The translations under genes and the position numbers were made by a program. DNA of 64,000 bases from CAZKAP01 sp964550895 (GTDB taxonomy: Bacteria > Bacteroidota > Bacteroidia > Flavobacteriales > Flavobacteriaceae), in the NCBI GenBank assembly GCA_964550895.1, contig CAZKAP010000007.1:12875-76874 (forward strand). Direction: 5' to 3'. Below are positions 7,771 to 16,170 of this stretch, in pieces. The notes beneath the pieces were generated by a model. The model searched no databases. It saw only the letters and a list, made by a program, of their open reading frames with translations, and had not been told where the DNA came from. Every line of letters begins with the position of its first letter. Positions within the stretch are counted from its first letter, which is position 1.

Positions 7771-8643
7771 TTATTGACTTTCTTCCTTACGAACGGGCTT
7801 ATTTTCAATCAGGTCGATATACAGATTGATTTTCTTTTTGAGCTCACTGCGGTGCGTGATGAAGTCGAGGAAGCCGTGTTCAAGCACGAATTCAGCCCGT
7901 TGGAATCCATCTGGCAGGTCCTTACCCGTTGCCTCTCGAACAACACGGGGTCCGGCGAATCCGATCAGCGCCCCGGGTTCGGATATATTGATATCCCCCA
8001 GCATGGCATAAGAGGCCGTGGTACCTCCGGTGGTGGGATCGGTACACAGCGAGATATAGGGAATTTTCGCTTCGGCAAGCTGGGCGAGTTTGGCAGAAGT
8101 TTTGGCCAGCTGCATTAGCGATAGTGCAGCTTCCATCATCCGTGCTCCCCCGGACTTGGAGATCATCAGGAAGGGGATTTTTCTCCTTTTGGCTACTTCG
8201 ATGGCCCGGGCTATTTTTTCTCCCACCACGCTGCCCATGGAACCGCCAATGAAGCTGAAATCCATGCAGGCGACAACCAGGTCTTTACCCATGGACTTGC
8301 CTACGGCGGTCCGAACGGCGTCTTTGAGGCCCGTTTTCTTCCTGGCTTTGGCCAGCCGGTCGGTGTATTTGGTGCTATCCTTAAACTTCAGGGGATCCAG
8401 GGACTCCAGATCCGCATCCAGCTCCCTGAATTTGTTATCGTCAAAGATAATTTCGAAATACTCTTTGCTCCCGATCCTCACGTGATAGTCATCTTCCGGA
8501 CTTACGTAATAGTTCTTGGCCAGTTCATCAGCCTCCACAATTTTTCCGGTCGGTGATTTGTACCACAGGCCCTTGGGAGTGTCTTTCTTCTCCTCGGTAG
8601 CGGTCTGTATCCCTTTCTCCTTTCGCTTAAACCACATCGACAT
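7771..8643 (-). CDS. accD: acetyl-CoA carboxylase carboxyltransferase subunit beta, zinc ribbon lost
   Basis: Forms with AccA the carboxyltransferase that moves CO2 from biotin to acetyl-CoA in fatty acid synthesis. The catalytic crotonase-like fold is clear: CMDFSFIGGSMGSVVGEKIA, SKSGGARMMEAALSL, DPTTGGTTASYAMLGDI, GFAGPRVV. The N-terminal segment (about residues 25-55) that normally holds four zinc-binding cysteines reads LWYKSPTGKIV and YYVSPEDDYHVRI, with no Cys at any expected position. This fits what I recall of flavobacterial AccD. It lies 12 bases after fbaA and is probably co-transcribed. Confidence 0.95.
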   Translation of the reverse strand: MSMWFKRKEKGIQTATEEKKDTPKGLWYKSPTGKIVEADELAKNYYVSPEDDYHVRIGSKEYFEIIFDDNKFRELDADLESLDPLKFKDSTKYTDRLAKARKKTGLKDAVRTAVGKSMGKDLVVACMDFSFIGGSMGSVVGEKIARAIEVAKRRKIPFLMISKSGGARMMEAALSLMQLAKTSAKLAQLAEAKIPYISLCTDPTTGGTTASYAMLGDINISEPGALIGFAGPRVVREATGKDLPDGFQRAEFVLEHGFLDFITHRSELKKKINLYIDLIENKPVRKEESQ

Positions 8644-8655
8644 AAGGCTACAGTT

Positions 8656-9723
8656 TTATAGGGTGTTCACATTATTGAGGTCCTGGAAGGCCTGCTCGAG
8701 ACGCTTGCGGAACGACTGCTCTCCATGACGCAGCCATACCCTGGGGTCGTAGAACTTCTTGTTGGGTTGATCCGCCCCGTCTGGATTGCCGATCTGAGCC
8801 TGCAGGTAGCCTTCCTTCTCCTTCATGTAATCCCGTATGCCTTCCATAAAGGCGTATTGCAGGTCGGTATCTATGTTCATTTTCACTACTCCGTAGCCTA
8901 TGGCCTCCCGAATTTCTTCCACAGTTGAACCCGATCCGCCGTGGAACACAAAATCTACGGGATTATGCCCCAGATTGTGCTTTTTGCTGATGTAATCCTG
9001 AGAATTTTTGAGGATCACAGGAGTGAGTTTTACGTTTCCAGGCTTGTACACCCCATGAACGTTTCCGAAGGCTGCTGCCACGGTAAAGCGCGGACTTACT
9101 TTAGAGAGTTCTTCATAGGCATAGGAAACTTCTTCGGGCTGGGTGTAGAGGCGGGAACTGTCGATATCGGTGTTGTCCACTCCGTCCTCTTCTCCTCCGG
9201 TAACACCCAGTTCAATTTCCAGGGTCATGTCCATCTTTGACATGCGTTCGAGGTAGCGCTTACAAATTTCGATGTTTTCTTCCAGGGGCTCCTCCGACAG
9301 ATCGATCATATGCGAACTGTAAAGGGGAAAGCCGTGCTGGGCGTGATGCTTTTCACTGGCGTAGAGCAGGCCGTCTATCCATGGGAGGAGTTTCTTGGCG
9401 CAGTGATCCGTATGCAGGATCACGGTTGCCCCATAGGCCTCGGCGAGTTGATGCACGTGCTGGGCTCCCGCCGTTCCTCCCAGTATAGCCGAACGCTGGC
9501 CCTCATTGCTGAGCCCTTTACCGGCATTGAACTGGGCTCCACCGTTGGAAAATTGCACGATTACAGGAGCTTTCAGGGCTGCGGCGGTTTCCAGCACTGC
9601 ATTCACCGAGCTGGACCCGATAACATTGACCGCTGGCAGGGCAAAACCTTTCTCCTTGGCCCATTTGAAGATTTCCTGAACCTGATCGCCGGTGGCCACC
9701 CCCGGCTTTATATTATGAGACAT
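8656..9723 (-). CDS. fbaA: class II fructose-bisphosphate aldolase
   Basis: Cleaves fructose-1,6-bisphosphate in glycolysis and makes it in gluconeogenesis. The 355-residue length and motifs match the E. coli FbaA (class IIA) type: zinc ligand region ILHTDHCAKKLLPWIDG, the LEIELGVTGGEEDGVDNT stretch, DFVFHGGSGST, and the phosphate-binding KMNIDTDLQYAF. It is first in a two-gene unit with accD. A weak promoter candidate precedes it (TACCTTTA, 9746-9753 on the minus strand, with a TTG 23 bases further up). Confidence 0.96.
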   Translation of the reverse strand: MSHNIKPGVATGDQVQEIFKWAKEKGFALPAVNVIGSSSVNAVLETAAALKAPVIVQFSNGGAQFNAGKGLSNEGQRSAILGGTAGAQHVHQLAEAYGATVILHTDHCAKKLLPWIDGLLYASEKHHAQHGFPLYSSHMIDLSEEPLEENIEICKRYLERMSKMDMTLEIELGVTGGEEDGVDNTDIDSSRLYTQPEEVSYAYEELSKVSPRFTVAAAFGNVHGVYKPGNVKLTPVILKNSQDYISKKHNLGHNPVDFVFHGGSGSTVEEIREAIGYGVVKMNIDTDLQYAFMEGIRDYMKEKEGYLQAQIGNPDGADQPNKKFYDPRVWLRHGEQSFRKRLEQAFQDLNNVNTL

Positions 9724-9822
9724 AACGACTGGTTATAATTGGCGATAAAGGTACTAATTTATAAAAGCGACACGAACAATATGCCAGGCTCATTACTGCA
9801 GACTCTTGCCCTTCCCGGTGGT

Positions 9823-12423
9823 TTAGAACGGATAGTTGATACCCACATTGAATACGGCCCGATCGGGGCGGAAGTCCGTGAACCAGCGCTGATTGTAGTC
9901 CCGGGCGGGATTATAAGTCTTGAAGCCTGCATCGAGGCGGAATACGAAGTAGGAGAAATCGACCCGGAGGCCCAGTCCGGTTCCCAGCGCGATGTCGCCC
10001 AGGGATTGCCAGCCACTGAAGACGGCATCCGGATTGGTCTCGCTATCGAATACGTTCCAGATGTTTCCGGCATCCGCAAAGAGCGCCCCGTAAACGTTTC
10101 CCACGATCGGGAAGCGGTATTCGGCACTCAGCCCGAGTTTAAAATTGGCTTCATTGAAGTCGTTCCGGTTCTGCGTCCTGCCCGGTCCCAGGGAATACGC
10201 GTTCCAGGCGCGGTTGTCGTTGGATCCCCCGGCGAAATAACTGCGAACGAAGGGTACGTTATCGGAATTGCCATAGGGTATGGCCAGGCCCATAAAGCTC
10301 CGGATGGCGAACACGTCTCTTCCCGCAAGGTCCCAGTGACGGATAAAGTCGAACTCCGTTTTGATGTACTGGGTGTAGGGTACCCCAAAGACCAGCCCCC
10401 TGCCGGCATCATCCTCGTTGAACGGCAGCACTCCTTCGACCAGGGCCAGAATGTTCCCGGCGCTTTCCAGGGTCACCCGCCACTGCCGGTAGTCGTCGCT
10501 GCTATTGGGGTTACGGGTCTTGGACAGGGTGTAGTTGGTGGTGACGATCAGGTTGTTCTCTGTCAGACGCTGGCGACGTTCTTCTATGCTCCTAACGGTA
10601 TTGATATCTTCCTGCCCCAGGACGATGCTACCGTCGAGCACACGGCTCGCAAATCCCTCAGCTCCGGAGGGTATCTGGAGACGAAAGGGGTCTTCCTCGT
10701 TTCCCGAGGCGATGTATAGCTCGTCGAAGAGATCCTGACCGAGGATACCGGGGTCCTGAACCTGGTCAGCTACATCGTCCAGGGAATTATAGGTGTTCTG
10801 ATAGACGAAAAAGAAGTTGTCCGGATTCACATTGCGGACGAATTCGATGCCAAGCAATTCCAGGCGGTTCCTGACCTGGGGCCTCGGCGTCCAATTGTAT
10901 GACATGCTGGTATTGAAGGTCTGCCGGTCGAGCCCGATGTTCTGCTGGAAGTTGGTACCCACATTGAGCCGCGTCTGAGGTGACATATAGGGTTTGATGA
11001 TCCCCTTGGTGTTCAGGGGAAACCAGATTCGGGGGAACGTCAGGTTGACGTCGCCCCCGATTTCCGAAGTAATGTTCTGGTCGCTCAGTCCCGCGTCGCT
11101 TAGCAGACCCACCGAACCCCGTACTGAAAACCCCAGGGTCTCTGCTCCGCCGAAGATGTTTCTTGAGAATACGGATGCGCTGAATGCACTGCCTACCTGC
11201 TGTATGTTGGAATGAGTGACATCCAGGTTCAGGTTTAGGGAATATTTGGGCCGGGCCACTAGGTAGATGTTGGTGTTCAGCAGGCCCCTGGGAGTATCTG
11301 CGTCGAATTCGATGTTGGGGTAAACGAAAACGTTGAGATTGTTGATCTGCCGGTTCGTTCGAATCCGGTCGACGTCCCGGTAAACGGAATCCCTGCTGAA
11401 GAAAATCGCATCGGCCAGGGCCTGGGGTTTGTAGCGGAGTTTGTTGCGATAGTAGATATTCAGGTCCTCGTACCGGACCATGGAAAGCGTATCGGAATTC
11501 CCGCTCAGGGAATAGTCGGTGTATACATTGATCCTGTCGTAACGGTGGACCCGGTAAGGCCGAATGGTTATGCTGTCGCCTCCCGTGCGGCGGTTGCGTA
11601 TGTTCATCACCACATCCAGGGTCGGGTTATCCTCAAGCCTGGTGGTGTCACCGACGAGGTCGAAATTGATGGAACTCTCCTGGAAGTTAAAGACCCCCGA
11701 GTTACGGAACAGACGGGTCAGGCGTTGCTGTTCTGCACTGAAGTCGCTCAGCTGAAGGGGTTCACCTCTGATGAGCCGGGATTCGTCCCGGTGAAGGGCA
11801 AAGAGCGAGTCCAGCTGAGGCGAGAGGATGCGGTATGCAATGCTGTCTATGGTATATCTGGGCCCCAGCCCGATGCGGTAGGTGACGTCCGCCTTTTGCT
11901 TTTGTGGCCGCAATTCGGTTTCGAAATCCACTCCGTTGTTGAAGTATCCCTGACTCCGGAAATAACGCTTCATGCGATTCACCGACTCCTCGATGGAGGC
12001 GCTATCCAGGACAGCGGGTGGCTCTCCCAGGTTTTTCAGCACCCGGCTGTAACCGCTGACCAGAAAAGACTCCTGGAGCCGCTCAAACTGCTTGTCAGAC
12101 AGAAAGTTGCGCAGTCGTTCCTCCCTTTTTTCGCGTTTCTGTACCCACTGCTCGAAGGAGGCTTCGGGGTCGGGCTTGGCGAGGTTGTACAGATTGAGCC
12201 TTAGCGGGTATCCCAGGATGCGGCTGTTGGGTTGCTGGACCAGTAGTTCGTTGAGTTTGCGGTCAAAGGATTCCTCCTCATCCTTCATTTCGATGGTATT
12301 GGACATGAGCAGGTACTGCTCGTCCGTGAGCCGGCGGACCGACTGACAGGAAACGACCAGAAAAAGTACTAGTAATACTTGTATCTTCGCCCTACCGCGC
12401 GCTATACTCCTGGGAAGAATCAT
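9823..12423 (-). CDS. tamL: TamL-type outer-membrane lipoprotein (BamA/TamA superfamily)
   Basis: Outer-membrane barrel protein of the Omp85 group; in Bacteroidota TamL is the lipoprotein partner of TamB in envelope assembly. The N-terminus is a lipoprotein signal (LVLFLVVSC followed by Q). POTRA-like repeats come next (for example NRMKRYFRSQGYFNNG), and the last third is the beta-barrel, ending in AVFNVGINYPF with the C-terminal aromatic residue typical of barrel proteins. At 866 residues it has normal length. A frame is open to a TTG at 12432, but that codon lies in a TAATTTTG promoter box, so the ATG at 12423 is chosen. The promoter would leave almost no leader. It is divergent from the rRNA methyltransferase gene. 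Confidence 0.9.
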   Translation of the reverse strand: MILPRSIARGRAKIQVLLVLFLVVSCQSVRRLTDEQYLLMSNTIEMKDEEESFDRKLNELLVQQPNSRILGYPLRLNLYNLAKPDPEASFEQWVQKREKREERLRNFLSDKQFERLQESFLVSGYSRVLKNLGEPPAVLDSASIEESVNRMKRYFRSQGYFNNGVDFETELRPQKQKADVTYRIGLGPRYTIDSIAYRILSPQLDSLFALHRDESRLIRGEPLQLSDFSAEQQRLTRLFRNSGVFNFQESSINFDLVGDTTRLEDNPTLDVVMNIRNRRTGGDSITIRPYRVHRYDRINVYTDYSLSGNSDTLSMVRYEDLNIYYRNKLRYKPQALADAIFFSRDSVYRDVDRIRTNRQINNLNVFVYPNIEFDADTPRGLLNTNIYLVARPKYSLNLNLDVTHSNIQQVGSAFSASVFSRNIFGGAETLGFSVRGSVGLLSDAGLSDQNITSEIGGDVNLTFPRIWFPLNTKGIIKPYMSPQTRLNVGTNFQQNIGLDRQTFNTSMSYNWTPRPQVRNRLELLGIEFVRNVNPDNFFFVYQNTYNSLDDVADQVQDPGILGQDLFDELYIASGNEEDPFRLQIPSGAEGFASRVLDGSIVLGQEDINTVRSIEERRQRLTENNLIVTTNYTLSKTRNPNSSDDYRQWRVTLESAGNILALVEGVLPFNEDDAGRGLVFGVPYTQYIKTEFDFIRHWDLAGRDVFAIRSFMGLAIPYGNSDNVPFVRSYFAGGSNDNRAWNAYSLGPGRTQNRNDFNEANFKLGLSAEYRFPIVGNVYGALFADAGNIWNVFDSETNPDAVFSGWQSLGDIALGTGLGLRVDFSYFVFRLDAGFKTYNPARDYNQRWFTDFRPDRAVFNVGINYPF

Positions 12424-12429
12424 GCGAGT

Positions 12430-12437
12430 CAAAATTA
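12430..12437 (-). promoter_or_regulatory. putative -7 box of the tamL promoter, nearly leaderless
   Basis: TAATTTTG on the minus strand, with a TTTTTG 23 bases further up as -33 candidate inside the start of the divergent gene. The predicted start falls within a few bases of the ATG at 12423. Confidence 0.5.
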
Positions 12438-12452
12438 TATCATCTGAATTGA

Positions 12453-13232
12453 ATGGTTAGCAAAAATCGCCGCAAGTGGGTGAGCCGCCTCCATCAAAAG
12501 AAGTATCGCGATCAGGAAGGCCTGTTTTTAGCGGAGGGGGAGAAGATCACCGAGGAACTGCTAGCGGGAGGCTGTGAGCTCCGTGAATGCTGGATCTCCA
12601 CTCATCAGGACGAGGACAATGCGGCCCGGCTCATGGCAGAGAAGGGCCTCGATTTCCTCAAAGTTCATGCGGACCGGTGCCTGACGGTAAGCCAGGGGGA
12701 TATGAAGACCGTCAGCCAGATGACCCAACCTCCGGGCCTGCTGGCCGTCTTCGCTATGCCCAGGCCCGGAACCATACCGGAGGACCAGTGGATGGTTGCC
12801 GTCGACCGCCTGCAGGATCCCGGCAACTTCGGTACCCTGATACGCAGTTGCGACTGGTTCGGAATCCGGCACATACTGGCTTCAGAAGGTACGGTTGATA
12901 CCTACAATGCGAAAGTGGTGCAGTCATCTATGGGTGCACTGGCCCGTGTCTCGGTGCATCGGGTGGACCTGAAGGCTCAGCTCGAAGCATCCCGCTTGCC
13001 CGTATGGGGAACCTTTGTGGAGGGTGAACCCCTGTACACCGCAGATATACCCAGGGCAGGAATACTGCTGCTGGGGAACGAGTCCCAGGGCATACACCCG
13101 GACTATTCCGGGTTGATTCACGGGAGCCTGAGCATACCCGCATTTTGCCGGCCCTGCGTGGAAAGCCTCAATGTAGGGGTAGCTGCGGCCGTTATTCTCG
13201 CAGAGATTCGCCGCCGGTTCCCTGGACCGTAA
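12453..13232 (+). CDS. SpoU/TrmH-family RNA 2'-O-methyltransferase
   Basis: S-adenosylmethionine-dependent ribose methylation of rRNA or tRNA. The N-terminal RNA-binding part (residues 1-90, e.g. KKYRDQEGLFLAEGEKI) is the substrate-binding domain of RlmB/TsnR-like members. The C-terminal knot domain shows motif 1 DPGNFGTLIRSCDWFGI, motif 2 LLLGNESQGI and motif 3 SLNVGVAAAVILAEI. The exact target (a 23S rRNA position is most likely) cannot be read from sequence. The gene is divergent from tamL with a short shared gap and ends two bases from porT, which converges on it. Confidence 0.92.
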   Translation: MVSKNRRKWVSRLHQKKYRDQEGLFLAEGEKITEELLAGGCELRECWISTHQDEDNAARLMAEKGLDFLKVHADRCLTVSQGDMKTVSQMTQPPGLLAVFAMPRPGTIPEDQWMVAVDRLQDPGNFGTLIRSCDWFGIRHILASEGTVDTYNAKVVQSSMGALARVSVHRVDLKAQLEASRLPVWGTFVEGEPLYTADIPRAGILLLGNESQGIHPDYSGLIHGSLSIPAFCRPCVESLNVGVAAAVILAEIRRRFPGP

Positions 13233-13234
13233 TC

Positions 13235-13975
13235 CTATTCGAAGGTCAGGTTTACGAAGATCCCGCGTGTGCTCATAGAAGCTATAGTGCCGGTATACAG
13301 GCTGTTTGGATCGCTATCGCGCACCAGCTCGTCCGTCATGGTAAAAATCCCTCGTATGGAGGGGGCGAATTTGAAGTAAGGGGTATAGAAATCGATGCCG
13401 AAGCCCAGCTCGTAGCTGTAGACCTGGCTTCGCATGCGGAAATCGCCGCCGGCTATGTCCGTGGGGCTCTGCTCATTGCTTCCCAGGTTCAGGGAGGTGG
13501 ACACTCCCCCGATCAGGAAAGGCTTGAAATTGCCTTTTCTCAGGGCACTAACCTTGAGCAGCAGGGGAAAGTGAATGTAGGTGGATCGGGCTTCCCGAAT
13601 TCGCGCTGCCGCACCTAGAGGCTCAGGACCTGATCCCAGGGGGAATAACATTCTGCGCTGCGAATAGAACAGGCCGGGCTCGAAGCGCAGGTCCAGGAAT
13701 TTATTGATGCGCATTTCACCGATCAGCCCGACGTTGAAGCCCAGGTTTTTCTCCACCAGGACCTCACGCTGATTGCTCGGCAGACTTCCGAAAATGGCGA
13801 AATGATCCTCGTCGTAATCCCATTTGAAGTCGTACTGATTAAAACCCAGATAGTAGCCCCAGTTCAGGAACTTCTTGTCCTCGGATTGCAGGTTGAGTAC
13901 GGGATCGCGTCTGAATTGCGAATAGCCTGACTCACAAGCCATCAGGCAAGTAAGGAGGAGGAGTACTTTTTTCAT
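13235..13975 (-). CDS. porT: PorT-like outer-membrane protein of type IX secretion
   Basis: Small outer-membrane beta-barrel required for T9SS secretion and gliding in P. gingivalis and flavobacteria. The 246-residue product has a signal peptide (MKKVLLLLTCLMACESGYSQ), alternating barrel strands (FEPGLFYSQRRMLFP, YIHFPLLLKVSALRKG, KPFLIGGVSTSLNLG) and an end GIFVNLTFE with the C-terminal aromatic residue of outer-membrane barrels. A longer frame exists, but the ATG at 13975 starts exactly at the signal peptide and one base after the ubiE stop. The ubiE-porT pairing is, as I recall, a conserved flavobacterial arrangement. Confidence 0.88.
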   Translation of the reverse strand: MKKVLLLLTCLMACESGYSQFRRDPVLNLQSEDKKFLNWGYYLGFNQYDFKWDYDEDHFAIFGSLPSNQREVLVEKNLGFNVGLIGEMRINKFLDLRFEPGLFYSQRRMLFPLGSGPEPLGAAARIREARSTYIHFPLLLKVSALRKGNFKPFLIGGVSTSLNLGSNEQSPTDIAGGDFRMRSQVYSYELGFGIDFYTPYFKFAPSIRGIFTMTDELVRDSDPNSLYTGTIASMSTRGIFVNLTFE

Positions 13976-13976
13976 T

Positions 13977-14708
13977 TTATGCTTTTGTTGCCACATATAT
14001 GGTGGCTACCCCTAGCGTTTGGGGACGGTTCTCTACGGTTATAAACCCGGTTTTACGCAAAATATTGTTGAAGGCCTCACCAAATGGAAAGGCGGCAGCC
14101 GAATCCGATAAATACCGGTACGCATGGCGATCGCGGGAGAGTAAACGCCCCATGGCAGGCATGATCCATCCGGTGTATACGCCATATCCCCAGCGAACAG
14201 CAGGATTGACGGGTACTGAGGTTTCCAGGATCACCAGCTTGCCTTTTGATTCCAGTACGCGGTAGAGTTCAGCCAGCCCCTTTTCCAGGTTTTCGAAGTT
14301 GCGAACCCCGAAGGCCACCGTAGCGGCCTGATAGGAACCGGCCTCAGTCGGTATGCTTTCAGCATCCCCCTGCAGCATGCGGACGCGATCTGCGAGATCG
14401 GATTTAGCTACTTTTTTCCGTCCCACGGTCAACATGCCTTCGGATATATCGAGCCCGTCCACTTCGGGTATGCCCGCCTGCGCCAGGCTAATGGCCAGGT
14501 CACCCGTTCCGGTGGCCATATCGAGGACGCGCTGCGGCTGGCCCGATGCGACCTCACGTACGACTTTCCGACGCCAGGACTGATCGATCCCGAGGCTGAT
14601 CAGGCGGTTTAATGGGTCGTACTCCCCGGCTATGCCGTCGAACATCTGCCTAACCTGCTTCTTTTTACCCTCACGGGATTCCTTGTAGGGAACAACCTTC
14701 TTGCTCAT
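13977..14708 (-). CDS. ubiE: demethylmenaquinone methyltransferase
   Basis: Adds the ring methyl group in the last step of menaquinone synthesis, the quinone used by NQR and SdhAB in this organism. The 243-residue protein has the UbiE/MenG signatures: YDPLNRLISLGIDQSWRR, SAM-binding VLDMATGTGDLAISLAQ, DGLDISEGMLTVGRKK, ATVAFGVRNFENLEKGL. It has its own promoter box (14723-14730) and is followed by porT after a single base. Confidence 0.96.
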   Translation of the reverse strand: MSKKVVPYKESREGKKKQVRQMFDGIAGEYDPLNRLISLGIDQSWRRKVVREVASGQPQRVLDMATGTGDLAISLAQAGIPEVDGLDISEGMLTVGRKKVAKSDLADRVRMLQGDAESIPTEAGSYQAATVAFGVRNFENLEKGLAELYRVLESKGKLVILETSVPVNPAVRWGYGVYTGWIMPAMGRLLSRDRHAYRYLSDSAAAFPFGEAFNNILRKTGFITVENRPQTLGVATIYVATKA

Positions 14709-14722
14709 ATCTTCCGAAACCG

Positions 14723-14730
14723 CAAAGATA
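14723..14730 (-). promoter_or_regulatory. putative -7 box of the ubiE-porT promoter
   Basis: TATCTTTG on the minus strand, 15 bases before the ATG. It fits TAnnTTTG; no clear -33. Confidence 0.5.
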
Positions 14731-14768
14731 GCCCAAGATGGATAACCCGACTGATTCTAAAAAAGGAG

Positions 14769-14776
14769 TAATTTTG
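14769..14776 (+). promoter_or_regulatory. putative -7 box of the trkAH promoter, with leader hairpin
   Basis: TAATTTTG, 43 bases before trkA. The predicted leader holds a GGGGG/CCCCC hairpin with an AAT loop (14785-14797), which could form in the mRNA just ahead of the start. Confidence 0.45.
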
Positions 14777-14819
14777 ACCTTTATGGGGGAATCCCCCGGT
14801 CATTTTTGGTGACGAAACT

Positions 14820-16166
14820 ATGAAGATAATCATAGCAGGTGCCGGAGAGGTAGGTTTCCACCTGGCAAAACTGCTTTCTTATGAGGCACAGGACATTACG
14901 CTGATCGATGTCGATAAGGAGCGACTGTCCCATGCCGACAATCACCTGGATATTAAAGTGCTCCGGGGAGACGCGACCTCTCTGGAAATCCTCAGGGAAG
15001 CCCAGGTGGAATCCAGCGACCTGACGATAGGGGTGACGGCCTCTCAAACCACAAATATTACCCTCTGCCTGCTGGCCAAGCAACTCGGTTCCGGGAAGAC
15101 GATCGCCCGGGTCAATAATCCCGAGTTCATAGACGAGAAGGAGCAGCTGAGGTTTCACGAGTTGGGTATAGACGAACTCATCTCCCCGGAGGAACTCGCG
15201 GCCACGGAGATACAGCAACTCCTCAATCAGTCTGCGTTCAACGAGACCTACGAGTTCGAGGGCGGCCTGCTGATGATGATCGGAGTTTTCCTTCCAGCTA
15301 CGGCCTCGTTCTGCGGCAAGACCGTGCAGGAATCCGCGGAGGAATTCCCCGAGATCCACTTCATGCCGGTAGCCCTGCGGCGAAGGGGAACCCAGTACAC
15401 CATTGTTCCCAGGGGCGATACGGTATTTAAGGAAGGCGATCACGTGTTTTTTGTCACCTCGGCAGAAGGGGTGGAGGAGCTCTACAAGCTAACCGGGGTA
15501 CAGAAAAGGGAGATCCGCAATGTGATGATACTGGGCGGCGGCAATGTGGGATTCAAAGCAGCACGCGACCTCTGTCAGCTCCGATTTAACGTCAAGATGA
15601 TCGAAAAAGACAGGGACAAGGCCCGGGACATCGCCGACCGGCTTCCTAACTTACTGGTGGTTAACGGGGACGGGCGCGATGTGGAACTCCTGGACGAGGA
15701 GAGCCTGGAGGCGATGGATGCCTTCGTCGCGGTAACCGGGAATTCAGAGACCAATATCATGTCCTGCCTGGTCGCCAAATCCAGGAAGATCAACAAGACC
15801 ATCGCCCTGGTAGAGAACATGGATTACTTCCAGCTTTCGCAGTCCATCGGCATCGATACCCTGATTAATAAGAAACTGCTTGCGGCCAATACCATCTTCC
15901 GCTACATTAGAAAGGGGCCGGTCCTTGCCCTGACGCGCCTGACCAATCTCGACGCCGAAATGCTCGAGTTTGAAGTTACTCGCAAGTCCAAGGTTCGGGG
16001 CCAGGTCATTCGGGAGATGAACTTTCCCAGGGACGCCATCATAGGGGGGGTTATCCGTGATGGCGAGGGCCAGATTGCCCTGGGGGATTACAAAATCCAG
16101 GAAGGGGATAAGGTTGTGGTTTGCGCCCTGCCCAAAGCCATTAAGAAAATCGAAGAGCTCTTCTGA
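14820..16166 (+). CDS. trkA: Trk potassium uptake regulatory subunit TrkA
   Basis: Cytoplasmic NAD(H)-binding gating ring for the TrkH channel. The 448 residues form two RCK units: RCK_N with Rossmann motif IAGAGEVGFHLAKLL (residues 3-17) and an RCK_C domain, then a second RCK_N (MILGGGNVGFKAARDL, about 235) and a second RCK_C ending in GDKVVVCALPKAIKKI. The acidic ends of the Rossmann strands (LIDVDKE, MIEKDRD) favour NAD over NADP. The stop lies four bases before trkH, so the channel and its regulator are co-translated. Confidence 0.95.
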   Translation: MKIIIAGAGEVGFHLAKLLSYEAQDITLIDVDKERLSHADNHLDIKVLRGDATSLEILREAQVESSDLTIGVTASQTTNITLCLLAKQLGSGKTIARVNNPEFIDEKEQLRFHELGIDELISPEELAATEIQQLLNQSAFNETYEFEGGLLMMIGVFLPATASFCGKTVQESAEEFPEIHFMPVALRRRGTQYTIVPRGDTVFKEGDHVFFVTSAEGVEELYKLTGVQKREIRNVMILGGGNVGFKAARDLCQLRFNVKMIEKDRDKARDIADRLPNLLVVNGDGRDVELLDEESLEAMDAFVAVTGNSETNIMSCLVAKSRKINKTIALVENMDYFQLSQSIGIDTLINKKLLAANTIFRYIRKGPVLALTRLTNLDAEMLEFEVTRKSKVRGQVIREMNFPRDAIIGGVIRDGEGQIALGDYKIQEGDKVVVCALPKAIKKIEELF

Positions 16167-16170
16167 TGCT

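Noticed and set aside
9739..10719. 326-codon ORF on the plus strand
   Set aside because: Antisense to the well-supported tamL gene; long because of high G+C, with no domain or signal.
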